From contig DBPS01000040.1 in NCBI GenBank assembly GCA_002304935.1, positions 44,517-108,516 on the forward strand: DNA of 64,000 nucleotides. Reading direction: 5' to 3'. Below, piece after piece: positions 1 through 9,229 of the stretch (its first letter is position 1; each line of letters begins with the position of its first letter). The notes below the pieces were generated by a model. That model did not search any database. It was not told where the DNA came from and saw only the letters and a program-made list of their open reading frames with translations. The position numbers and the translations under genes were made by a program. The DNA comes from Candidatus Humimicrobium oleiphilum (GTDB lineage Bacteria > Actinomycetota > Humimicrobiia > Humimicrobiales > Humimicrobiaceae).

Positions 1-303
1 ACAAATTGTGTTTTTGCATGTGGGGGCGGAATATTTGAAACTGGAGATAATATTAAAATCATCAGAAAAAACAGTCTTGTAGTTTTTCTGGATATTAATA
101 CAGAAACGGCATATGAAAGGCTTAAAGATTCGCATGACAGACCATTATTAAAAGGTGAAACAGGCATGCGGCTCAAAATAAGTGAACTGATAGATAAAAG
201 ATTTAAAATCTACATGGAAAATTCTGATATACGATTAAATGTCAGCCAGAAAGAGCCTGATTATTTTGCAAATGAAATAATAAAAAAAATAGTCAATAAA
301 TAA
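1..303 (+). CDS. aroK: Shikimate kinase, C-terminal part (cut by window start)
   Basis: About the last 100 codons of shikimate kinase, which phosphorylates shikimate with ATP in the chorismate pathway. The frame is open from base 1 to the TAA at 301-303. Visible are the CGGGIF glycine motif of the shikimate site, the VVFLDI strand and the RPLL segment that carries the lid arginine. The Walker A loop lies upstream of the window. The stop is three bases before the aroB start codon, so the two are probably one operon. The identification rests on these motifs plus the aroB and aroQ neighbours. Confidence 0.85.
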   Translation, partial: TNCVFACGGGIFETGDNIKIIRKNSLVVFLDINTETAYERLKDSHDRPLLKGETGMRLKISELIDKRFKIYMENSDIRLNVSQKEPDYFANEIIKKIVNK

Positions 304-306
304 AAC

Positions 307-1440
307 ATGATAAAATTACAAATACCAGAAATGAATAAAATAAGAGTTACAACTTTAAACAGAAGCTATGAAATGCTTATCAAAAGAGGGATTTCTGACA
401 AAATAACCAGCGTATTATCGGAATCTTTTAATAAAATCAATAAAATATTCTTTATTACAAATAATAAAATATTTGATATTCATGGGGAAAAAATTATTAA
501 AAAGATAGAACGATGCTACGATGTAAGGATGCTTGTACTCCGTGATGGGGAAGAGTACAAATCAAGTACGACTCTTACAAATATTTACGAATTTTTTATT
601 AAGAATCAGGCTCACAGAGATGATATTGTCATAGCTTTTGGCGGCGGAGTGATAGGAGATACAGCTGGTTTTGCTGCATCAACATTTAACAGAGGTCTTA
701 TCCTGGTACAATACCCAACGACGATTATATCGCAGGTCGACAGCAGTATAGGCGGAAAAGTTGCCATAAACTTTAAAGGAATAAAAAATATTGTCGGGTG
801 TTTTTATCAGCCTCATCTTATTATATGTGACCCTGATTTGCTAAATACTCTTGAAGAAAAAGAAATTATTAATGGTTTGGGAGAAATAATAAAGTACGGG
901 CTTGTCTTTGATCATAAAATAATAGAAGCAGTAAATAAAATAATAAATGAAAACCCCGGATCAGAAGAACGCCTTAAAAATATGATAAAAGATAAAAGAT
1001 TTGATGAAGTAATATTCAGATGCTCAAAAATAAAATCAGGCATTGTTGAAAAAGATGAGTTCGACAATGGAATAAGAAATTATCTTAATTTCGGCCACAC
1101 TATAGGACATGCAATTGAAAAAGTAATAGGCTTTAAGAATATCAGCCATGGCCAGGCAGTTTCACTGGGCATATTATGTGCCATAGATTTATCCATATCG
1201 TTAGGCTTCATAGAAGATTCTTTTAAAAAAGAATTATTAGAGCTTTATGGAGCATTAAAACTGCCTGTAAAAATATATTCAAAAAACGTGGATGATATTT
1301 TTGAAGCAATTCGTTTTGATAAAAAAATAACCGAAGGTAAAACAAAATTCATTGTTCTTAAAAAATTAAATGAAGCTGTTATCTTTAATGATATTGATGA
1401 AACAATTATAAAAAACAGTATAATTAAAAATATTGAATAA
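307..1440 (+). CDS. aroB: 3-dehydroquinate synthase
   Basis: Converts DAHP to 3-dehydroquinate, the second step of the chorismate pathway, using NAD and a divalent metal in the cytoplasm. The 377 residues are full length for the family. Visible are the NAD glycine motif FGGGVIGDTAGF (111-122), QVDSSIGGK (143-151), GLGEIIKYG (190-198) with metal ligand E193, NFGHTIGHAIE (261-271) with ligand H264, and HGQAVS (280-285) with ligand H281. The ATG follows the aroK stop by three bases. aroQ follows after 62 AT-rich bases, so three chorismate-pathway genes sit together. Confidence 0.95.
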   Translation: MIKLQIPEMNKIRVTTLNRSYEMLIKRGISDKITSVLSESFNKINKIFFITNNKIFDIHGEKIIKKIERCYDVRMLVLRDGEEYKSSTTLTNIYEFFIKNQAHRDDIVIAFGGGVIGDTAGFAASTFNRGLILVQYPTTIISQVDSSIGGKVAINFKGIKNIVGCFYQPHLIICDPDLLNTLEEKEIINGLGEIIKYGLVFDHKIIEAVNKIINENPGSEERLKNMIKDKRFDEVIFRCSKIKSGIVEKDEFDNGIRNYLNFGHTIGHAIEKVIGFKNISHGQAVSLGILCAIDLSISLGFIEDSFKKELLELYGALKLPVKIYSKNVDDIFEAIRFDKKITEGKTKFIVLKKLNEAVIFNDIDETIIKNSIIKNIE

Positions 1441-1502
1441 TGTAAAATATTTATTAAGATAAATATTAATTAATTTATTTATAATATCTGAAAGATTTTA
1501 AA

Positions 1503-1934
1503 ATGAAAAAAATCACTATAATAAATGGACCGAATCTTAATCTTACCGGCAAAAGGGAGCAGGATAGGTATGGAGATGTAGGATTTGAAGATTTTCTGAA
1601 TAATGAGCTTGTTCCTTATGCAGCTGATAATAATTATAATATCGAATACTTTCAGTCAAACTACGAAGGCGCAATAATAGACAAGATACATGAATGTGCA
1701 GGCAAAACTGAATATATCATTATCAATCCCGGTGCGCTGACACATTACAGCTATGCCATACATGATGCAATAAAAGCAGTCAATGTAAATACAATAGAAG
1801 TACATATCTCCAATATCTTCAACAGGGAAAAATGGAGAGAAAAATCTGTTATCTCTCCTGCTGCAAAAGCAGTTATCAGTGGATTCGGACTGCAAAGTTA
1901 TAAGCTGGCATTACTATATATAACTGGCTTGTGA
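1503..1934 (+). CDS. aroQ: Type II 3-dehydroquinate dehydratase
   Basis: Removes water from 3-dehydroquinate to give 3-dehydroshikimate by the type II (dodecameric) mechanism. The 143 residues are the usual length. The N-terminal INGPNLNLTGKRE segment leads into the flexible lid with catalytic Y23. INPGALTHYS (74-83) forms the substrate pocket and EVHISNIF (99-106) carries catalytic H101. The stop codon is one base before the ATG of the first prepilin-like gene, so the shikimate genes and pilus genes are probably co-transcribed. Confidence 0.95.
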   Translation: MKKITIINGPNLNLTGKREQDRYGDVGFEDFLNNELVPYAADNNYNIEYFQSNYEGAIIDKIHECAGKTEYIIINPGALTHYSYAIHDAIKAVNVNTIEVHISNIFNREKWREKSVISPAAKAVISGFGLQSYKLALLYITGL

Positions 1935-1935
1935 A

Positions 1936-2640
1936 ATGTTAAACAGAATCAGACAAAAAGATGGTTTTACTCTGATTGAAGCACTTATTTCCATCATTCT
2001 TCTTTCAATATTCTCACTTATGCTCGTACAGGGGATCAGGATGGCGGTTATTGCTTTCAATATAAATAAAGTAAATACACGGGCAGTAACAATTGCAAAT
2101 GAAGAACTAGAGAAAATAAGATCCATGTCTTTTAATGATATCGGCTTGTCCGAGGGCAATCCCCAGGGTATTCTTGATGGACAAAAATATTCTGAAGATG
2201 GTTTCCTGATAGAGTATAACGTTATTTATAAAAACGGAGACAGCAGGATAAAGCAGATAATGGTCTCCGTCTACAAAGAACTTATGAAGGACAAGCTTGA
2301 AGTTGTTACCGAAATCGCACCGCTGACCTTAAGTGAAGAGAGCTCTGAAACAAGCACCACCATCTCCCAGGATTATCTGCCTCCCCGGAATCTGGCAATA
2401 ATCTCAGATACAGGTTCAGATATAAATAGAAGGATCCTCATTGAGTGGGAAGATCCGTATAATCCTGATTTTGCTATAAATTCTTATAATATTTATAGAA
2501 ATTCCTCATTAATTTCAAATACGATTTTAAGGACATATGAAGACAGCCCGAATGACAATGGCGATTTTTCGTACTTTGTAACAATTATTTATTCAGATGG
2601 AACAGAAAGCGCTGGAAGCAATGAGGTCACGACACAATAG
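1936..2640 (+). CDS. Prepilin-like protein with C-terminal fibronectin-III-like domain
   Basis: Type IV pilin/pseudopilin family by its N-terminus. A short basic leader ends in the prepilin peptidase site DG/FTLIEA (residues 9-15, cleavage before F11, E15 at the fifth mature position), followed by a hydrophobic helix to about residue 40. The C-terminal ~85 residues (PPRNLAI, ILIEWEDPY, INSYNIYRN, YFVTIIYSDGTES) look like a fibronectin type III domain, an unusual addition to a minor pilin. It is the first of three tightly packed pilus-type genes. The role, as minor pilin or pseudopilin of a type IV pilus or secretion system, is inferred. No assembly ATPase or platform gene lies in the window. 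Confidence 0.8.
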   Translation: MLNRIRQKDGFTLIEALISIILLSIFSLMLVQGIRMAVIAFNINKVNTRAVTIANEELEKIRSMSFNDIGLSEGNPQGILDGQKYSEDGFLIEYNVIYKNGDSRIKQIMVSVYKELMKDKLEVVTEIAPLTLSEESSETSTTISQDYLPPRNLAIISDTGSDINRRILIEWEDPYNPDFAINSYNIYRNSSLISNTILRTYEDSPNDNGDFSYFVTIIYSDGTESAGSNEVTTQ

Positions 2641-3193
2641 ATTTTTTATAAAAATAAAATTCAAAAACGGTTTTAGCCTTATCGAATTGTTAATTGTCAC
2701 GTTTATTATAATGATTATCGCAGCAGTTGCATCAGTTTTATATCTGAATACTATAAGGTCCCAGGAAGATATATTAAGCAAGGCAAAGTCCCAGAAAGAT
2801 GCAAGGACTGCATTATATCTGATGGAAAAAGAAATAAGAGAGTCTGTTTCCATGCTTAATGCTGAAAATAATGATATAAGATTTCTCTCAAATATAGACC
2901 AGGATGATGAATTTGAAGAAATATCTTATTATACAGAATTATCAGGAAGTAATTATATTCTGGTCCGGGAAGAAGATGGTACAGATACCGGCATATTTTT
3001 AAATTACCTTATAAGCGATAATATATTTTCTTACTATAACAAGGCAGACTCTGATCCAATCGATTTGCCACTTGATGAAATAAATTTAAATACTTTTAAA
3101 GTGCTGAAAATATCATTTGTGCTAAATGACGAACCGGAATATGCTAATAAGAATTTATATGTGTCATCTAGCGTATATCTCAGAAACAGGTAA
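2621..3193 (+). CDS. Prepilin-like protein (minor pilin/pseudopilin)
   Basis: A second prepilin-type protein. A basic leader ends at NG/FSLIELLIV, with Glu at the fifth mature position, followed by a hydrophobic helix. The ~150-residue globular part has no recognised domain but contains the KDARTALYLMEKEIRES helix typical of PilW/PulJ-like minor pilins. I chose the ATG at 2621, which has a GGAAGC-type ribosome site just upstream and a 20-base overlap with the previous gene. An in-frame ATG at 2597 would lengthen the leader by eight residues. Its job in a pilus tip or pseudopilus is inferred from family and neighbours. Confidence 0.8.
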   Translation: MRSRHNRFFIKIKFKNGFSLIELLIVTFIIMIIAAVASVLYLNTIRSQEDILSKAKSQKDARTALYLMEKEIRESVSMLNAENNDIRFLSNIDQDDEFEEISYYTELSGSNYILVREEDGTDTGIFLNYLISDNIFSYYNKADSDPIDLPLDEINLNTFKVLKISFVLNDEPEYANKNLYVSSSVYLRNR

Positions 3194-3202
3194 AAATAAT
3201 CA

Positions 3203-4564
3203 ATGAATATTTTTTTAAAAAATAAATTTATTAAAAAAAGTGGAAATATTGCAATTCTTATATTAATAATCGGCATCGTGATACTTCTTTCAGTAAGCGT
3301 ACTTGCGTCTTTTATGATTAAAGACATTAATTTTATCAGGCAGGATGAAAAGAAATTAAAAGCTTTGAATTTTGCTGAAGCAGGAATATCCAATTTCTTC
3401 CTGGAAATAATTAAATATAACCAGGGAGAAACGGAAGAGCTGCCTGGCAGTCCTTTTACTGGCGAAATCATCAGCAATGATAATGTGGTCGGTACTTATG
3501 AAATTAATTACTTATTCAATCCATCTGATGAGAATTCATATAATATGTCAAGTTATGACATTACTTCAAAAGGCATTGATCTGACCGGTACTGAAAGACT
3601 GGTAAAAGTAAATATTTCTCTTGGAGATATATTTGATTTTATTTTTTCCTATAACTCTCCGAATACCGGAGATATCATTCCGTCACAAAGCGGGGTATAT
3701 GGTCCATTTTTTACAAAAGGCATCCTGGACCTCAGAGGGGCTGCTGGTTTTTATGGAGGTCCCCTGATAATAGGTGGTGATATGATAATCGGCGGCAGTT
3801 CCCAAATGGGAACTTCAATAGAGCCGGTAGATCTTTTCTTGGGCGGAGATGCAAAAGACCAGTCAGGCAATATCATTAATCTGACGGATAATTTTCAGGC
3901 AGAAGAGATTTATATAAAGGATTTCAACAAGGAAGCAATCGATATTGATAATATTATTATTGATGAAAATTATTTTAGCAGAATACTTTCAGCAGGAGCC
4001 GCAACTGTTGAAGGAAATTTAACTATAACTACAACATCAATAAATCCCGTTCCTGTCAATCAGGATGCAAATAATTATATAAGGATCGAGAATGGCCGGC
4101 TGAAGATTTCAGGAAATATACTGGTAAATGGAGATATTATATTTGGCAGTCAAAATACCAAGCAGAATATTATTTATGAAGGGAAAGGAAATCTTATTTC
4201 AAAAAATAATATTATTGATTATGCAAGAATAATACCTGCTAACATTTCCCCGGGTTTTTTCCCGGAAAATAACCTGGTTGTTCTTATAGCTTTTAAAGAT
4301 ATCAGTTTTTTAACGAGTACTTTTTCTGGAACCAGTTATGAAAATCCAAATGCTGCATGTGCAGCAATAGCGGGAAATATGATAATCACTGAAAATAATG
4401 AATATATAAGAGGCCTTACGGTAGGAAATGAAATAATGCTGAGCCGGAATGCAAAAATATATTATGAAAATAATATATCACAGTCTCTTCCTTCAAACGT
4501 TCCGCAGACAAATTTTATTATTTTTAATAAATACTGGCAGGAACTGCCATTATCGCAGCAGTAA
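3203..4564 (+). CDS. Large PilX-like pilus assembly protein
   Basis: A 453-residue protein with one N-terminal membrane helix (about residues 15-38) in the style of PilX-type minor pilins, then LKALNFAEAGISNFF (about 55-70), the region that usually follows the helix in that family. The long remainder is rich in Gly, Ile and Asn with repeating GG-hydrophobic turns (GGPLIIGGDMIIGG around 190-205), which suggests a beta-helical or polymer-forming fold. It starts nine bases after the preceding prepilin gene. The usual G-F/L-x-x-x-E cleavage site is not obvious. The function is inferred from position. Confidence 0.6.
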   Translation: MNIFLKNKFIKKSGNIAILILIIGIVILLSVSVLASFMIKDINFIRQDEKKLKALNFAEAGISNFFLEIIKYNQGETEELPGSPFTGEIISNDNVVGTYEINYLFNPSDENSYNMSSYDITSKGIDLTGTERLVKVNISLGDIFDFIFSYNSPNTGDIIPSQSGVYGPFFTKGILDLRGAAGFYGGPLIIGGDMIIGGSSQMGTSIEPVDLFLGGDAKDQSGNIINLTDNFQAEEIYIKDFNKEAIDIDNIIIDENYFSRILSAGAATVEGNLTITTTSINPVPVNQDANNYIRIENGRLKISGNILVNGDIIFGSQNTKQNIIYEGKGNLISKNNIIDYARIIPANISPGFFPENNLVVLIAFKDISFLTSTFSGTSYENPNAACAAIAGNMIITENNEYIRGLTVGNEIMLSRNAKIYYENNISQSLPSNVPQTNFIIFNKYWQELPLSQQ

Positions 4565-4664
4565 GATTTTTTAAAACTTTACTTAATTTTTTAAAATTAA
4601 TCATGTATTATATTTTTTTTAATTTATCTTTATTATTAATAGTGAAAAAATTACTTAAATCAGT

Positions 4665-5786
4665 ATGAAAAACAAAGAAACTCTTTTAAAAAGAATTGAG
4701 TATCTCAGAAAATCAATCCCGGATAATAAAAAAAATCTATTGATTTTTAATGAAAAAAATATTTATTACTTATCTGGTTTTTATGGTAAAGATTCATCTT
4801 CTAGCCTGCTTTTGACAGAAAATAAAATTTATCTTTTTGTGAATTTTATTTATTATGAAGCAGCTGCAGAATCTGTCGATCCGGCAGAAACAGAATTGAT
4901 ACTCAGTGATAAAAAGAATAAAGCTCTGTATGAGATAATAAAGAAAGAAGGATTGAAAGAAATCACACTGGAATCAGGCTCAATTACTTATTCAGATTTT
5001 TTGAATATTGAAAAAGAATTATCAGAGTTAAATATTACCATAAAAACAATTGATTTTCCTTTAAAAGAGTTGCGACAGATAAAGGATGAAACAGAGATAG
5101 AGATAATCAAGACAAACTGCAAACTGACAGAAACGTGTGTTGATTTTGTAAAAAACAGAAATTCTGATGAATTAAAGCAGATGACAGAAGCAGAGTTTGC
5201 GTTTGAAATGGAAGGATTTCTGATAAAAAAAGGCGCATCCTCAAGATCTTTTGATTTCATTATTGCAAATAATAAGAATTCATCCAAACCTCATCATGTT
5301 TCAGAAAATTCAAAAATAAACAGTGGAATAATTTTAATGGATTTCGGGATGATACTACAGAATTACTGTTCGGACATAACCAGGACTTTTTTAATAGATG
5401 ATATTAATGAAAATATAAACAAAAAGAAATTCAAAGATATTTACCAGATTGTAAAAGAAGCACAGCTTACTGCTCTGTCTGCCTGTAAAGAAGGAATAAC
5501 TGCAGCTGAGCTTGACAAAGTTGCGAGAGATTATATTGCCGGGTATGATTATGGAGATAATTTCGGACATTCCCTGGGTCACGGAGTCGGATTAAGCGTG
5601 CATGAACCTCCGTTTATAAGCCCGGTCAATAACCAGATATTAAAAGAATCTATGATAATTACCATTGAACCAGGGATTTATATACCAGGTTTCGGAGGTG
5701 TAAGGATTGAAGATATGGTAATTGTAGGGAAAAATAAATGTGAGAGACTTTATAATGATTCAAAGGAACTTATAATTATAAGTTAA
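4665..5786 (+). CDS. pepQ: M24 family Xaa-Pro aminopeptidase/dipeptidase
   Basis: A cytoplasmic metallopeptidase that releases residues preceding proline. The 373 residues match the two-domain family: a creatinase-type N-terminal domain (about 1-135) and a pita-bread catalytic domain. Metal ligands can be placed at D226 (MDFGM), D237 (SDITRT), H306 (GHGVGL), E335 (TIEPGIY) and E349 (RIEDMV). H313 in SVHEPP is the usual substrate-side histidine. Aminopeptidase P and prolidase cannot be told apart from sequence alone. It precedes efp and nusB, a pairing found in many bacteria. A 100-base AT-rich gap separates it from the pilus genes. Confidence 0.9.
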   Translation: MKNKETLLKRIEYLRKSIPDNKKNLLIFNEKNIYYLSGFYGKDSSSSLLLTENKIYLFVNFIYYEAAAESVDPAETELILSDKKNKALYEIIKKEGLKEITLESGSITYSDFLNIEKELSELNITIKTIDFPLKELRQIKDETEIEIIKTNCKLTETCVDFVKNRNSDELKQMTEAEFAFEMEGFLIKKGASSRSFDFIIANNKNSSKPHHVSENSKINSGIILMDFGMILQNYCSDITRTFLIDDINENINKKKFKDIYQIVKEAQLTALSACKEGITAAELDKVARDYIAGYDYGDNFGHSLGHGVGLSVHEPPFISPVNNQILKESMIITIEPGIYIPGFGGVRIEDMVIVGKNKCERLYNDSKELIIIS

Positions 5787-5878
5787 TCAATAATAGCGTA
5801 AGCAAATTTTTATTTGTGTATTAAATATTTTGTTTACCAGATTTAATATTGTTTGATATAAGGGGAGTAAAATAAAAA

Positions 5879-6433
5879 ATGATAAGCAGTAATGATTTTA
5901 AAAACGGAATGGCTATTGAGTATGAAGGTGACTTATTGGAGATAATTTATTTTCAGCATGTTAAACCTGGTAAAGGAGGTGCATTTGTAAGGACAAAATT
6001 AAAAAATCTTATAAATGGCACTATATTTGAAAAAACCTTCAGGGCTGGCGAGAAAGTAGAGCAGGCAATTCTTGAAACAAAAAAAATGCAGTTTCTTTAC
6101 AAGGATGAGCATTATAATTTTATGGATAATGAGACTTTTGAGCAGCTTTCAATTGACGAAACCAGCATTGGAAATAAAAAGCAGTATCTTATCGAAAATC
6201 TTGAAATTACAATGATATTTTATAAAGGTAATCCTATTTCTATTGAACTACCGACTTTCATTGAAGCAGAGATTATCAGTACGGAACCTGGTGTAAAAGG
6301 AGATACAGTAAGCAATGCATTCAAACCTGCAGAGATAATAACCGGAGCAAAAGTAAATGTCCCGCTTTTTATTGAAAACGGTGATAAAATCAGGATTGAT
6401 ACAAGAACCGGAGATTACATAACAAGAGTATAA
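5879..6433 (+). CDS. efp: Elongation factor P
   Basis: Relieves ribosome stalling at polyproline by binding between the P and E sites. The 184 residues are the standard three-barrel length. The loop PGKGGAF puts K32 at the tip, where E. coli EF-P carries its modified lysine. No epmA- or epmB-like gene is in the window, so the modification state is unknown. A GGGGAG ribosome site precedes the ATG. nusB starts one base after the stop. Confidence 0.96.
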   Translation: MISSNDFKNGMAIEYEGDLLEIIYFQHVKPGKGGAFVRTKLKNLINGTIFEKTFRAGEKVEQAILETKKMQFLYKDEHYNFMDNETFEQLSIDETSIGNKKQYLIENLEITMIFYKGNPISIELPTFIEAEIISTEPGVKGDTVSNAFKPAEIITGAKVNVPLFIENGDKIRIDTRTGDYITRV

Positions 6434-6434
6434 T

Positions 6435-6866
6435 ATGGTTACATCAAGAAGAAGAGCTAGAATAAAAGCGGTTATAGTATTATATCAAAGCGATCTTTTA
6501 AAAAAAAGTATCAATGAAATAATACATACTGAGATGATCTTTAAAAAAAACCTGGATGCATTTACTGTGAAGCTGACTCTGGGTGTGGAAAAAAACATGC
6601 AATTGATAGATGATATAATAAGAAAAGTGGTGGAAAACTGGACAATTGAAAGAATATCCATAATTGACAGAAACATAATAAGGTTGGCGATATATGAAAT
6701 GTTTTTTGAAAAAGATATCCCTTTGAAAGTTTCAGTGGATGAAGCTATTGAAATTGCAAAGATGCTTGGTCAAAAAGAAGACACGCCTAAATTTGTAAAT
6801 GGTATTCTAGGAAAAATACTTATCGATATTGATAAAATAAAAGAAGACATAATCCCGGATATGTAA
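6435..6866 (+). CDS. nusB: Transcription antitermination factor NusB
   Basis: An RNA-binding protein that, with NusE (S10), loads on boxA of rRNA operons for antitermination. The 143-residue all-helical protein begins with TSRRRARIKAVIVLYQSDL, the arginine-rich helix that binds RNA, and ends with SVDEAIEIAKMLGQKEDTPKFVNGILGK (about 108-136, key residues VDEAI and FVNGILG), the most conserved NusB segment. It is one base downstream of efp and must be co-transcribed with it. Confidence 0.93.
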   Translation: MVTSRRRARIKAVIVLYQSDLLKKSINEIIHTEMIFKKNLDAFTVKLTLGVEKNMQLIDDIIRKVVENWTIERISIIDRNIIRLAIYEMFFEKDIPLKVSVDEAIEIAKMLGQKEDTPKFVNGILGKILIDIDKIKEDIIPDM

Positions 6867-6885
6867 AAATAATTAAGGAGGGATA

Positions 6886-8163
6886 ATGAATTCCAGGGAA
6901 AAATTTATTGAATTTATTAATTTTAATAAAAAATTTCCTACTGTCAAATGGGAATTCGGCTATTGGGGCTCTGCCATAAAAAGATGGTATAATGAGGGAC
7001 TTCCTTTAAAAAATTACCCCAAGGTGCCTGTTAATATAATTAATACCACTTCCTCCCTGTATACTTCAGTCTGGAAACACTTTCTCATGAAAGATAAAAC
7101 AATATATGAAGCGATATACAATGAACCAGAAAAAGAACTTGAAATCCCTGACGGTTTTGCTGTCCTTGGAGGGGGTATTTATTTCCCATCCCAGGGTTTT
7201 GCTCTTGATTATGATGTAAAAGATTATTTCGATATGGATTTGCAGCAAAATGTAGTATGCGCAGAACATTTGTTTTATCCTCAGTTTAAACCTGAAATTG
7301 TAAACGAGGATGAGAAATATATAGACTACATTGATCTTGACGGATGTAAAAGGCGATTCTCAAAAGCACAGCAGGTAATACCTTCAGGCCTGGACTGGCC
7401 TATAAAAGACTGGGAAACCTGGAGCAGGCTTAAATCTGAAAGAATGAACATGGATAATATCAAAGACAGGCTGCCTTCCAACTGGAAGGAAATTGTAAAA
7501 AAATATAAAAACCGGGATTTCCCTCTTGCTCTGGGAGGTTACCCCTGTGGAATTTTTGGTACCCTGACTCATCTTATCGGATATGAAAATCTTTTTATGT
7601 TTTATTATGACAAACCAGATCTTATCAAAGATATACTTGAAAGATTAACAGATGTATGGATTGCCCTCTGGGAAGAAGTTTTATCCTTTACTGATGTGGA
7701 CCTCTGTAATCTGTGGGAAGACATTTCTTCAGGCAAAGGTTCAATGCTTTCACCAGCTATTATGAAAGAATTTGTGCTCCCTTATTATGAAAAAATTTCC
7801 GATTTCCTGAAAAGTAAGAAAATAAATACTTTTCTGGTTGACACAGACGGAGATTGCAATGAATTGGTTCCGATGTTTATTGAATCAGGGGTCACAGGGA
7901 TGTATCCGATGGAGGTAAGCGCAGGAATGGATGTCGTATCTCTGAGAAAAAAATACCCTGGCTTTCTCTTGATGGGGGGCATTCCCAAATTAGATATACA
8001 ATACGGGATAAAAAAAATCGATGAAATACTTGAACCGGTAGAGTGGCTTTTAAGTCAGGGCGGGTTTATACCATTCGGCGATCATCTTATTCCGCCTGAA
8101 GTCGGCTGGAATGAATTCAAATATTACAGGGAAAGATTAAATGCTCTTATTGATGCTATTTAA
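6886..8163 (+). CDS. URO-D superfamily protein (uroporphyrinogen decarboxylase/cobamide methyltransferase type)
   Basis: A 425-residue protein of the uroporphyrinogen decarboxylase fold. Family features include PLALGGYPCGIFGTLTHLIG (about 218-237), the LWEDISSGKGSMLSPAIMKEFVLPYY region (about 268-295) and the C-terminal LMGGIPK...GGFIPFGDHLIPPEV stretch. Members of this size with this ending are usually not heme enzymes but relatives of MtaA/CmuA-type methyltransferases that move methyl groups between corrinoids and thiols. No heme-pathway genes or corrinoid protein lie nearby, so the substrate is unknown. It has one of the strongest ribosome sites in the window (AAGGAGGG, 7-8 bases before the ATG). 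Confidence 0.8.
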   Translation: MNSREKFIEFINFNKKFPTVKWEFGYWGSAIKRWYNEGLPLKNYPKVPVNIINTTSSLYTSVWKHFLMKDKTIYEAIYNEPEKELEIPDGFAVLGGGIYFPSQGFALDYDVKDYFDMDLQQNVVCAEHLFYPQFKPEIVNEDEKYIDYIDLDGCKRRFSKAQQVIPSGLDWPIKDWETWSRLKSERMNMDNIKDRLPSNWKEIVKKYKNRDFPLALGGYPCGIFGTLTHLIGYENLFMFYYDKPDLIKDILERLTDVWIALWEEVLSFTDVDLCNLWEDISSGKGSMLSPAIMKEFVLPYYEKISDFLKSKKINTFLVDTDGDCNELVPMFIESGVTGMYPMEVSAGMDVVSLRKKYPGFLLMGGIPKLDIQYGIKKIDEILEPVEWLLSQGGFIPFGDHLIPPEVGWNEFKYYRERLNALIDAI

Positions 8164-8205
8164 ATAAAAAAATATGATTAAAAAAATTTTAACGGAAATT
8201 ATTAT

Positions 8206-9177
8206 ATGAAAAGAATCAAGATTGTTATTTTTTTATTAATAATATTGCTGATTATTTTTAATGTTTCATGTTTTAACGCAAAAAATCAAATCCCTGGCAC
8301 AAATTCTGGTAAAAATGATTCAGTTGCAGATATAAATGAAAATACAGATAAATCTAAATCAGATACCCCTAAAGGAAATGACAGTAAAACAGGAAATAAT
8401 ATTCAGAATAATGATGCTAACAATAATGATTCAGTAAAAGAGCATACCAGTGAGAATATTGTTTTTGAAAAACCAGTTCAAAATCCATTAAGGACTTTAC
8501 CGAAATTAAACATACAAATAATAGAAGGACCTGTAATACTTGAGGATGCATCCCTGGCATATTACCGCTTAAGTGCAAAAGTATCTGCTTATCCAGGAGC
8601 CAGTCTTTCATTTTCAAAAGATGATAGTTTTGGAGCATGGGGTCCTAATATTGTACAGATAAATTTATTGCCAGAAGAGACTTATGATTTAAAAGTTGTG
8701 TCATCTAACGAAATTGGTACCACAAGTGCTGTTGTGAGGCTGGACTGGATGGAAGCAAAAATAAATTATACAGATATCGTAATTGTTAATGATGAGGATA
8801 ATCCTGTTTTTTATCATATTGATGTATTACTGGATGAGCAGAAAACCAGGGTATATTATAAAGATGAACTGATAAGGGAAATGATTTGCTCAACTGGTGC
8901 TCCGGATACTCCGACTCCAAAAGGTTCATTTAAAACAGGCGATAAGATTTTTTACTCATGGCTCCCAAAATATGATGTGGGGGCATACTATTTCGTAAGA
9001 TTTTTTAACTCATATCTTTTTCACAGTATTCCTTTTGATGATGAAGGAAATATGATTAAAGAAGAATTTGATAATCTTGGAAAAGCTTCCAGTCATGGGT
9101 GCATACGTCTTGGCATGGAAGATGCAAAATGGTTTTATGAAAACCTGCCTCCGGGAATATCTTTAGAAATCAGATAA
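8206..9177 (+). CDS. L,D-transpeptidase lipoprotein (YkuD domain)
   Basis: Cross-links or modifies peptidoglycan through diaminopimelate (3-3 type links), acting outside the membrane. A lipoprotein signal with hydrophobic core 5-18 ends in the lipobox NVSC (C22). Then comes an Asn/Asp/Ser-rich linker (about 25-85), a beta-rich domain (about 95-185) and a YkuD catalytic domain. The active site SHGCIRLG has H297, C299 and R301, with the supporting HSIPFDD about 28 residues earlier. The dapL/dapF genes at 43-45 kb fit a diaminopimelate-containing wall. Confidence 0.9.
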   Translation: MKRIKIVIFLLIILLIIFNVSCFNAKNQIPGTNSGKNDSVADINENTDKSKSDTPKGNDSKTGNNIQNNDANNNDSVKEHTSENIVFEKPVQNPLRTLPKLNIQIIEGPVILEDASLAYYRLSAKVSAYPGASLSFSKDDSFGAWGPNIVQINLLPEETYDLKVVSSNEIGTTSAVVRLDWMEAKINYTDIVIVNDEDNPVFYHIDVLLDEQKTRVYYKDELIREMICSTGAPDTPTPKGSFKTGDKIFYSWLPKYDVGAYYFVRFFNSYLFHSIPFDDEGNMIKEEFDNLGKASSHGCIRLGMEDAKWFYENLPPGISLEIR

Positions 9178-9229
9178 TTGTGCATATCCATTTATAATTA
9201 ATAATTAAAAAAATATTTTTGTATTTATA

